Source: Limnanthes douglasii subsp. nivea (Eukaryota > Streptophyta > Magnoliopsida > Brassicales > Limnanthaceae). Taken from it: a stretch of DNA of 64,000 bases. Below the pieces are notes generated by a model. That model was not told the origin of the DNA and searched no databases. It saw only the letters and a list, made by a program, of their open reading frames with translations. Positions 55,327 to 64,000 of the stretch are shown one piece after another; within the stretch, counting starts at the first letter, position 1, and the number at the start of each line of letters is the position of its first letter. Position numbers and translations under genes: made by a program. The stretch is from assembly GCA_036936605.1 (NCBI GenBank), contig JAUPFV010000001.1, positions 249,734,925-249,798,924 of the forward strand. Direction: 5' to 3'.

Positions 55327-58307
55327 TTAAGGTTGAGCCTTTGAAGATGGCTCACCTTCATCTGCCTTCTTGCCCTTAAAGTCGCTTTTCCCTTCGACTA
55401 CCTTCCTGCCTTTGGGATCATTTTCCTCCTCGTCTGGGCTCTCTCCGGTCCTCTCTTCATCATCGGATGAGGACGCACTGGAGACTCCATACTGATCCTC
55501 TTCACCCATTGTATGATGTGGAAGGTCATCATCGTCTACATAAAGCCACAAGTCCCCTAGGTTCCTCTTCGGAAATTTTTCATGAAAGAGTAGAACCATA
55601 TCAGACCTCACCTTCTCAAGTAATAACTCTTCGCTTTTAATCATCTGGTTGGCATAGGCATTGATCTTGGCATTGATTGTAGCCTCTTGATCCCTTAACA
55701 AAGCGGTTTTCTCCTCGACAGCCTTGGACACTGCATACTCAAGAGTAATCTTGTCAGTGGTCAAGTTGGTGATAGTCTTGTCCTTTGCCCTGGTCTCTTC
55801 TTTTGAGGCGGTAAGATCTTTCTCCACACCGGACAGCTTCTCCCGGAGGTCTCTAATGGTTTCCTCTAGAGTGGCACCCTTTGTGGTGCTTTCCTCTTGA
55901 TTCCTCTTCAGCTCCTCGTTTGCCTCCTTTAGCATATCAGCATTGGCAGTAGCAGTGCGAAGGTCTTCGGACAGTTTTTCCTTCTCAGACTTAAGGTCTT
56001 TGATGATTTCTGCTTGACCCCGAACTTGTCTCTCCAGTGTAAGTACTGGTTGCACATTGCTTAGCAAGGAATGGGCTATGGTGTCCTTTTCACTAGACAC
56101 AATGAAAGTATTACCATTGAAGTTGACCGTATTGGAGCTGCTCGGAGGAATGTAAGGCCCTGCAAATTCATCTCTAGGAGGCTGAGGAAGTATTCACCAA
56201 GCTCACCCATACCGGAGATGTCTACTTCATCGATGTTGAGATCTCCCCCCTCCACCTCATCGGTATGAAAGTCCCTTGGGATCTCTTCGGCCTGCGTTGG
56301 GTCAGAAGGGTCAGCTTGGAAAGAAGGCTCCGGATCCCGGAGAGCAAGCTCATCTCCCTTTGAAGTCTTTTTCTTCTTGGCTTCCCGGTCAGCGCCTTCA
56401 CCTCCTTGTTTGCGAGTCCTCTTGGGAGCCCTTGGAGGTTTTGGGATGTCTGTTTCCTGCCTTTCGGTCTCTTGCTCCACCACTTGCAAGAGAGCAGCAT
56501 CGATTTGGCTCTGGGCCGGCCCCTCCGGGTCTGTTGGAGCATCCTTCTCAGCATCACTCGCCACCTTTTTGCCTCTCTTCTTGCCCTTCATTTCGCTTGG
56601 GGCTTTGGCCCGACCTGGCAAGAAGATTGTCCCATCTGGTTCATGGGACCTTTTAAGCACAGTGTCCGTAGAAGGCTGGGTGGTGAGCTCCTTCCAAGTC
56701 AGGTCTCTCCGACCTGTGGTGTTCCACAGGTGAGACCTTGCCAAGTTTCCATTGGTAAAGGCAGCGTGGAATCGGTTCCCCCATTCCTCAGCAGCCCAGG
56801 CATTGATCCTGCTACAGGTAACCTGTCCGGCCTTCAAGTGATCACCAAACTCCTTAGGCAGTTCTGTTAACACAAAAGAGAGACCAGTTAATTTAAACCA
56901 ACTTTAAGAAGGAAAGAGTAGACAAAGATTTAAAGTGGGAGACTTACGGTCACTCCTCCACCTGCTTCTGAGGAGGCTTGGGTTCTCTCCGGCCTTGATT
57001 TTCTTTCTGTTTTCCCAAGCGCCACTGATGAACAAAAACTGGCTCCTCTATTTTCTCTCAGACTCCAAGAGATCATTAACAGCTTTGAAGTTGTCCCCCA
57101 TATTGAAGTGGTAGAAGGGGAATTGGTGATGTTTGCAAAGATTGGCCACTGCTGCAAATTCTTCCATATGAAGAGGGATCCCGGACAGCCTCGATGCCAT
57201 GATGCATGACACCAGGGTATACCAACCGCTGGGGCTCAGTTGGCTCGGACAGATTTTAACCAGATGGAAATATCTGATAATCTCTGGGTCCAATGGGAAT
57301 CTGAGTCCCCAATTAAATAGCTCCGTGAAGATGACTATTTCGTTCAGCTTGCAATCCATAGAAGTTTCAGGATCTATGAGAATCCTTATCTTCACGTTTT
57401 CAGGGATCTCCCATTTTGTGCGCATTCGACCCAGATCAGCCGTGTGGATAAAAGCATACTTGGTCTTCTGTAAGGCCAAGAGATATTTAAGTTCGACCCT
57501 GTGAAAACAAGGCCCTACCTTCCCCTCTAGACACTCCGGCAGCTCCGGATGCCTCAAGCACAGCTTTTCTTTGCCTTTAACTTTTTTGGCAGCAGCAGTA
57601 TTACTAGTCTGGCCGGAGGACTCAGACTCAAAAGGGACTTCTTCAGCAGAGTCCTCCATTCTTTCCTCCATGATTGTTGGAGGAATATCAGTGGTAGTGA
57701 TCCGGGGAGGGTTCAAACTTGGCTCAGCCTGGCTTCCGGACTACTGGCCTTCAACGTTTTCTTGACTTCTAGTCTCGGGCTGGGGCTCTGAGGCAGAGGT
57801 CTCTCTTAGAATTGCTGGGCTGCTAGCCTCCGGACCAGATGACCTTTCCCGGGGAGCTCTGATAGGCACTCCAGACCCAGAACTACTATTTTTTGCCCCC
57901 GATTTTGAGGGAGTGTTCTTAGAGGCTTGCCCCTTAACCAGCCGGTTTGTCCTCTTAACAACCAGTTTCTCCGGAGAGTGCTCTGTGTCTGATCCCATAG
58001 CAAGAAAAGGAGAAGGTTTTCTAAAACTAGTGGCTGTAGCTCCTGGCTCAACAGTAGGCACTGAATCCTGAACTGAGGAACCATATATTATAGGGGAGAG
58101 GGTGGATTGAAATAGTTTCTTGGGCTTAGTACCTTTAGAAGAGGACGAGCCTCGATCTGACTCTGTAGCGGAGGTGACTGGTCTGTCAATAGGTGATGAA
58201 GGTAACCCTGCTGCGATTCGTCTCTCATTCTTAACTTTATGTGTTTTCTCCAACTCAGAAAGGTTGAGCCATCCGCCTTTGATCAATGCAGTCCTTGCTG
58301 TAAACAT
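55327..58307 (-). pseudogene. Tat element 2 convergent (antisense) ORF, Transposase_28-like, two exons
   Basis: Starts at ATG 58307 (MFTARTALIKGGWLNLSELE) after a TATA box. Ser/Pro-rich region to 57741, a TAG at 57741-57743, then basic and conserved parts (KWEIPENVKIRILID, LFNWGLRFPLDPEIIRYF, CPSQLSPSGWYTLVSCIMAS). After a second stop near 57050 comes RSQFLFISGAWENRKK. The intron is 56864-56947. Exon 2 carries INAWAAEEWGNRFHAAF, a basic nuclear-signal-like stretch (PKRTRKQGGEGADREAKKKK), a frameshift near 56190, a long coiled coil (56060-55570) and an acidic tail. Without lesions it would be about 960 residues. Function unknown; the conserved block is that of Transposase_28 proteins. Confidence 0.88.
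56864..56947 (-). other. Intron of the antisense ORF, Tat element 2 (84 bp)
   Basis: Donor gacc|gtaagt, acceptor gttaacag|aactg on the minus strand, with a T-rich tract before the acceptor. Frame is kept across the junction. Position matches the 85-bp intron in Tat element 1. Confidence 0.85.
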
Positions 58308-58407
58308 AAACTACCAAGAAAATCTTTGCTTTAGAGAGAGAAAGCTCTGAGAAAATATCCAGAGTAAATATGAAAGAGATAGTAAAACAGTAGAAAGTGA
58401 GTCTGAA

Positions 58408-58413
58408 TTTATA
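58408..58413 (-). promoter_or_regulatory. TATA box for the antisense ORF, Tat element 2
   Basis: tataaa on the minus strand in actataaattcag, about 100 bp upstream of the ATG at 58307. The leader between is CT-rich (cagagctttctctctctaaag). Confidence 0.65.
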
Positions 58414-58728
58414 GTAAAACTGAAAAAGGAAGTTGATTCCTAGGAGAATTCGAAAAGTTTGGCAATGATTTAAAGACGATGCTGATGTCACCATTTGTAA
58501 TTAAAGAGGTTTCTTTTCGAAGAAGGTGGGTTCGAGATTCAAGGTGAAAAAACGGCTGGAGCAACCAATCAGAGAGTGACACGTGTCCCACAAACTCTCG
58601 CAAAAACCGTTTTGAATTCGTGAAGCTTTATCTGTCCGGGTGAACCCATAGACCTGTCCGGATTGAAAACTACTTCTAACATCGGAGTATTTTTCAGGTC
58701 TCTGACACGAATACTTGCTCAAACACCT

Positions 58729-58742
58729 AAAAAAGGGACTCC
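58729..58742 (+). other. Polypurine tract of Tat element 2
   Basis: aaaaaagggactcc immediately before the 3' LTR. Confidence 0.8.
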
Positions 58743-59176
58743 TGATGAGGCCGAATTCAGCATGCTCCCCGGACACGGACAGATCAGTCCAAAGCCTCCG
58801 GACCGGACAGATCACTTGGACCGGACTGATCACTTTGAACATTATGACCATAGGACTGTTCAAACTATGACAAAAGTACTAAAAATCCTAAACACTTCTT
58901 GACTAAGCTACTTGCTCTCCTACTTAGAGCTCATGGGTCTTTGAACATGACCCGGGTCCATTAAACATGACCCGAAAGCCCATAAGGGCCCAAACATCAG
59001 GCTATAAATACGCAACCACCTGCATTAACTACGAATAATGAGAATTAACTGCTACCAAGCTGCTTAATTATCTATCTACTCTCTACTCTCTACTCTAAAC
59101 ACTTAACACCCACACACTACCTTAAAACACCAACTGAAATTACTAGCCTACCCTCATGCGATTATTTTCCACACCA
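58743..59176 (+). repeat. Tat element 2, 3' LTR (434 bp)
   Basis: Same length as the 5' LTR, about 14 differences by eye. TATA box at 59003-59010. Followed by TSD GCATG. Confidence 0.97.
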
Positions 59177-59181
59177 GCATG

Positions 59182-61655
59182 CAACTTGTTAAACTGCATC
59201 TGTAAATGTTCTTCCACTTTTCATGCCTAAAAACGTTACTGATCTAGATTGGTTTTCGATAAACAAGAGTGTTGAATAGACGAGGAGCCAAAACCGCTGC
59301 AAATGGTTAAAACCACGTATTACGATCTATGGTCTCTAGTCAAGAAGCAATCTGAGATGACAAAAATTGCAAACACTGGTAATCCATCAATCCTTACTTC
59401 TACTCAGCCAGCCGGCCAATCTTGTCTGATACACGAGAAGGGTGACCTTGACCCTTCAAAGAAATTAGAGCTTGAATCATCATTCATTCTGATGGGTGAC
59501 ATACAGGAAAGTGTCGAGAAAGTAAAGGGTTATGGTTCAAAGAGGAAGTGGTCCCCCAATCCTCTACTGAAGAGGTGCGTGAAAGTTTAAAATATGTCTA
59601 ATATTTCCACTACATTAAAAACTTATCAAAATACTCCTCAACATAATCCTAAAAATACTCTGCAAGTAGCCCCATCGGTCGGTAGTTGTAGAAAATATTG
59701 CACATACAGTAGCGGCCATAGAAGCACGGCCCCTCGAACCGGTTAAAGAAAATAAGTCAAGACACTTGGTCGAAGAGCTTGAAGAAAATTAGAATCAGGC
59801 TGTTGTTAAAGTCAATCAACACAAAAACCCAACTGTTGCTTCGTCCTCCCAGATTGGAACTTTTGTGCAAACCGATGCACCAGCACCATAAGGTAGAGTT
59901 AAAGTAGGTTCTGATGTACAGAAGAAAAAATCAAAGTCGAAACAGAAGAAATATGATATTGAATTGCCCTTCAATATTGAATCTATCCTCGGGAAAATCT
60001 GCGGGAGGTTGAGAATAATAATCTAGTGGTCTTGGACAAGGTGAAGTACCGGTACCACCCTGCCTCTGAGGAAGAAAATCTTCGAGACCAATGGGGATTT
60101 CCTAGCTCAATAACAATCTAATTTTCTTAAGCCGGAAAGACTCGTCTATTCATTTGGGACAACAAACTAATCATCTACGAGGAAATTCTGAACTAGGGTA
60201 TTCGGTTCCCACTGAACCCTTCTTTGGTTAAATATTTTGAACTGGTAAACCTTTAACCCACTCAAGCATGTCGAAAAATGTAGTTCGCTCTAATGGCCTA
60301 CATAACAACGACTAAGATAACAAAGATCAGTTTCTCGATAGAGAAATTCATCAGAACATTGCCAAGAACCCCTAGTTCCCTTTTTACTCATGACAATGGG
60401 AATAAATTGAAGATAGTGATAATCTCCTCGAGGCTGACAAGAAATAGAAACAAAGGTTTTTCTTCATCTCTAGGATATGGGAAACTGGATTCGACGAGTC
60501 TACTGAGAGGTCACATCAAGTATCCTTAAAATGGAATAGCAGATATATATCTTTACTCGGTTTATTTGTACTTTGTTTATTAGATATATTTTTAAAAGTT
60601 ATTTTATTATTGGGGAAAGGGATGATATGGGTATCCGAGAAGTTTGAGGAGCATCTATATGAAGCATGGTCGGATATTTTCTTGGCTGAATATTTGGCCC
60701 AAAAGTTCATGTTCTAGTGAATTTCATCGTTGTTTCACTCCGCCCAACCTTGCTAAAAGAAATCTTTGGAAGACTTTATTCCAAGAGGCTATTGAAAGGG
60801 CATTATTCCAAGAGGAAATGAAAACACACCGTTATTAATAAAAGTGACAAAGAGGTTGAGGAAAATGTAGACCCATCGGTCAATGAAACAACTGAGCCAA
60901 ATTTTCCTTCTCGTGAGAAATTTGTCATTATCGACTCAGAATCCTCTCTAGCATCAAACAAAGAGCCTGGTACCCAAGAAATTGAATTGAATAATGCTCA
61001 ATATAGCTAAGGAGATGATGCATGAATTCCTCGAGCATTTCGAGGCCACATCTATATCCAAGTAATTCAATATCTATACTGACGAATTCTTAGCCCTTCA
61101 ACTTCATGAACTTCTTAAACTCACGGAATTTCTTGAAATAAAGTTCAGAATATTAAAATTACAAACAATCATTATAAAGAAGAGGCCTTCGAGAAGGTCC
61201 GAGATGAAAGAGTTAGAAAATGAAATCAACCGTGTCAAAGGGGTTGTCGGAGAACGTCTTAAACAAATTGAGGAGGTAGAGAATCAGTTAAAAATAGACA
61301 CGGATGCGTTCGATTGTGAGTAAGTTCATGCTATTCGATTGAATCTTTAAAAGGATATGCTCTTAAGTATCAGTCTGAAGCAAACAGGAAGGCTGCTTCT
61401 GATGCACACACTGCTGATTGTGTTTCCAAACTAGAGACCATGGATCCTAAAGTTAGATCCCCCATGGTGCTGGACATCTATGAGCGCTTCCCGAATTTGA
61501 AGTTAGGAAACTTCTTGGAATTTATGCATGTTACATATCGCCTAGAGGATATCTCTTTGGAAGATAATGATTTGTCACCTAAAAGTTCTAATGGGTCATA
61601 AAGTTCTTCATATGCCTTATTGGAAGATAGATTTGATAATACCCCTTCGGAGTAA
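59182..61655 (+). pseudogene. Element 3 antisense ORF (Transposase_28-like), decayed
   Basis: Resumes the leader cut at 48695. Readable pieces: MVKTTYYDLWSLVKKQ (59303, like TTKTTYYGNFD in Tat element 1), WDNKLIIYEEILN and GIRFPLNPSLVKYFELVN near 60200 (conserved block), EAWSDIFLAEYLAQ near 60680, the coiled coil KELENEINRVKGVVGER near 61220, and the C-terminal YERFPNLKLGNFLEF followed by a stop at 61655. It lies on the plus strand, opposite to element 3's integrase, which is the normal arrangement for this inverted element. Many stops and frameshifts. Confidence 0.75.
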
Positions 61656-61836
61656 GGAGCACTTAGTTGATTTTCTTATTATATTCTTGTGTCTTTTGTA
61701 AACCTTGTTGTGCCTATATCATTTTTGTGGAGTTCTCCTGTCGTGAGGGAATTTTCTGCTCTTTATGTTTATCAATAGAATTAATTATCTTCGGATAATT
61801 AGGTCGTATCCAACTTTTAAATTTAAAATAGGACAT

Positions 61837-61990
61837 AAATAGTTATTGACCAACTTTTATTGGAAGACGCTTCTGGTCCATCAATGAATGATTGTTGACC
61901 AACATTTGTTGGAAGACCCTTATGGTCCAAAATAAATGATTGTTGACCAACATTCATTGGAAGACTTTTCTGGTCCAAAGATAAACGATT
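61837..61990. repeat. 49-bp tandem repeat, three copies, in the element 3 spacer
   Basis: Units contain ttgaccaac(t/a)ttt.ttggaagac followed by a .cttctggtcca stretch. They lie between the 3' ends of the ORF and the integrase, as the unrelated 36-bp repeat does in Tat element 1. Confidence 0.88.
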
Positions 61991-62109
61991 GTAAGAAAAT
62001 GGCCAAGTAATTTTACATATAAATTGGCTATAAGGGCACCTCGTTAGAATGTTCATTCGCCATCGGGGCAAGAAATATTGTGCGATTAACCTTTACAAAA
62101 TTTTACACC

Positions 62110-62840
62110 TATATACAAATGTTTACATTCTTTCCAAATAAAACATTTTTGAGTCCATCAAGGATTTTATGATTAGTCACTTCAACTTGGTCGTTTTCTT
62201 ATGGAAAAAAGGTGCCGAAAAGTATATTCGTATTCCTCGAGAAGATCAAAAAGCCCTCATGTCTTTATTTTCAAATTGTGGCCCATTATCGATCATTATT
62301 CTCATTGGAACATCGAAGCGACAACATATATTAGAGATAATTAATTTAATCACATATTTAGATTTTGTCCCATTCAGTGGTTCAGCCTCCAACCACTTAG
62401 AAACATAATCTATTGCAACCACTATTGTCTGTCGTCTCCCGGATGCCATCGACAACGGGCCAACTAGGTCAATGCCCCACCGATCTAAAGGTAGTGCCTC
62501 AGATATTGAATCAAGGGGTGCTCCTAGAATATGGATTGCAATAGCAAATCTCTGACAATTCTCATACCTTTTAACCAACTCTTTCACATCAGAAGAAATT
62601 GTGGGAAAGTAATAACCCACCAGAAGAACTCTTTGTATCAAAGCCTTGTACCTGCAGTTTGCAGATCCTTTGCCAACATATAGTTTAGATAACATCATTT
62701 GTAATTCATTCTCCGTAAGGTATCAAAGCAGATGCCTGCTAAAATATTTTTTATACATGATGTCCCCAAGTACCACATAACCACGCACTTTGAATCATGT
62801 TTTGTTTGCCATTGAATTATTGACTGGCAGATAATAGCGA
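62110..62840 (-). pseudogene. Element 3 integrase fragment
   Basis: Minus strand from about 62840: FKVRGYVVLGDIMYKKYFSR, a stop, then from 62698 the zinc-binding region (YENCQRF), WGIDLVGPLSMASG with the first Asp, VAIDYVSKWLEAEPL, and MIDNGPQFENKDM with the second Asp. After a shift, ENDQVEVTNHKILDGLKNVLF near 62190 carries the Glu. The C-terminal part is lost. The upstream side ends abruptly near 62850, where a plus-strand ORF fragment of another Tat element begins. Confidence 0.85.
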
Positions 62841-62859
62841 AAAGTCTCCCCTCGAGACC

Positions 62860-64000
62860 TTTGGTCAGAACAAAAAAAGCCTGAGGCCAATAAGGAAGAC
62901 AAATCCGAAGGCCCCAGAATATGGTGATGACAAGGGAAAAATAAATCACGTTTCTGACCATCTCGATTTGTCTCTCATTAGACATGTTGAACCCAACTTC
63001 ACAAAAGTTAATGTCAAGTATCTTTTACCCTTGGATAAAATCTCTTACATTTATTTCTATCAATCTGAATTGGATGGTATTCGAGTTAAATGGGGGTTCC
63101 CATAAACATTTAAAGTTAGGCTGCCCTAACCCGGAGAGACTCTGATGAGTTGTTGTGCTGGGGAACTAGTACTTTATATCGATGTGCTTAATTGGGGTAT
63201 TTGGTTTCCCCTGGATCCCTAGATTGTGAGGTATTCTAGCTTGGTGAGATTGTTCCCGAATCAGGCTAGCCCAAACGTTTGGTTCTCATTGCTGACATGC
63301 ATCATGGATTCAAGAATGTCAAAGATTCTGATGCCCATAAAACATATGGATGCAATAGCGGGACTGTCCCATAATGCCCACATCCTTGTTTACTATTTTT
63401 AAATTAGGAATCACTACAATGTGGTGGACGGTCTACTAGAACCAGACAAATTTTTTATAAATCAATTTATTTTTATCATTGGTCGGTAGGAAAATGGCAG
63501 AAAGATCACCTCTAAAGGGAATCATAGCCAGCTTACCAAACATTGAATGAATTCCCGTAAGTCTCTTCAGATTTATTTTTATGTTTCCATTATTTTATGC
63601 AATTAGTTTATTTACTTTTAACTTCTATTGTGTCATTCAAATCCCTACTCTCAACATTTTTCTAACGTAAAGGTAACCTTCAAGAAACTAAATCAGTGGG
63701 TAATGGCTAAATGGTCTAATTGTTTTCACAATTGCTTCTTGTCTTCCAAATTTGTCCAGACCCATCTTTGGAGGGTTCATCTTGTACGAGAGTTGTCAGG
63801 GGAGCAGTGTTGTGCTCCTCATCGGCCTGTTATCATTCTTAAGAGGGTTGAGGATGCGGATAGTAAGTTATACCTTCTATCTAGCAATAGATCCTTAAAC
63901 CATTGAGAAAATTATAAAAAGAACAAAGGAGGATCATGATAGTTTGGCGATGAGGCTAGAAAGGGGGGACACCGAGATAAAACTGACTCAACCTTATTGG
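62860..64000 (+). pseudogene. Antisense-type ORF of a further Tat element (element 4), runs off the window
   Basis: Plus strand pieces in order: HVEPNFTKVNVKYLLPLDK (about 62970-63030, like HRVELKYLLALQK in element 2), KWGFP near 63090, LNWGIWFPLDP near 63190, an NVWFSLLTCIMDS stretch near 63280, and then KLNQWVMAKWSNCFHNCFL (63676), matching INAWAAEEWGNRFHAAF of exon 2. A donor-like cccgtaagt at 63555 matches the conserved intron position; the acceptor is uncertain, around 63670. Stops break it. Confidence 0.75.

Larger units (their letters stand above)
48696..59176 (+). mobile_element. Ty3/gypsy Tat-lineage element 2 (10,481 bp), full length
   Basis: Two 434-bp LTRs, perfect TSD GCATG (48691-48695 and 59177-59181), primer binding region, gag-protease-RT-RNase H-second RNase H-integrase on the plus strand and a spliced ORF on the minus strand. 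I count about 14 differences between the LTRs (about 3%), so it inserted much later than Tat element 1. It sits in the leader of the antisense ORF of an older, inverted Tat element. Confidence 0.97.

Noticed and set aside
56276..56870. Plus-strand ORFs of 118-154 codons opposite the Tat antisense gene
   Set aside because: Shadows of the G+C-richer minus-strand exon 2; no family likeness and low-complexity Ser/Leu/Pro content.
62695..62985. 96-codon minus-strand ORF
   Set aside because: It spans the fusion point between two Tat fragments; conserved residues are found in other frames on both sides.
1..64000. CRISPR arrays, rRNA, tRNA genes, riboswitches, bacterial operons
   Set aside because: None seen; the repeats present are transposon LTRs, TIRs, hairpins and short tandem repeats in plant DNA.

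Overview
The window is plant nuclear DNA, most likely from a eudicot: AT-rich intergenic sequence, a Ty1/copia element primed by initiator tRNA-Met, Ty3/gypsy elements of the Tat lineage with a doubled RNase H, Mutator-like (MULE) transposons, and GT-AG introns of 77-345 bp. I found no intact host gene, rRNA, tRNA or CRISPR array. Almost everything recognisable is a transposable element, and many are nested in one another.

Layout. 1-1.66 kb: decayed MULE transposase (minus). 2.97-9.85 kb: old Tat remnant (RNase H, second RNase H, integrase, then an extra ORF), containing a recent 2,423-bp perfect-length tandem duplication (3773-6195 and 6196-8618). 10.4-16.5 kb: complete copia insertion (10395-16523, TSD TGTAA) whose 672-bp LTRs look identical although its interior is deleted and frameshifted. 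16.5-20.6 kb: AT-rich spacer, then broken gene-like fragments, one resembling an RRP6-type exonuclease. 20.6-44.75 kb: two diverged direct copies (segments A and B) of a segment of about 4.4-5 kb holding a minus-strand Tat pol fragment. Segment A is interrupted by a 5,484-bp MULE (24255-29738, 9-bp TSD) and segment B by a 9,215-bp Tat element (31606-40820, TSD ACTTC). Each segment preserves the empty target site of the other's insertion.

44.75-64 kb: unrecognised DNA, a copia reverse transcriptase remnant split by a solo LTR (46910-47320, TSD GATAT), an inverted Tat element (its LTR at 48019-48361), and inside that a younger full Tat element (48696-59176, TSD GCATG). The inverted element resumes at 59182 and is fused near 62.85 kb to a further Tat fragment that runs off the window.

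Two systems stand out. First, the Tat elements carry a long ORF convergent with (antisense to) gag-pol, with its own TATA box and a small intron at the same place in two diverged elements, so the antisense strand is a spliced gene with a Transposase_28-like domain and a coiled-coil C-terminus. Second, the MULE carries a four-exon gene joining a MULE transposase to an OTU-type cysteine protease domain, broken by a single TAG, plus a convergent second small gene and families of inverted and direct repeats, some of them inside intron 1.

All identities were judged by eye from translations; boundaries set by LTR, TIR and TSD matches are base-precise, while ends of decayed coding regions are approximate.
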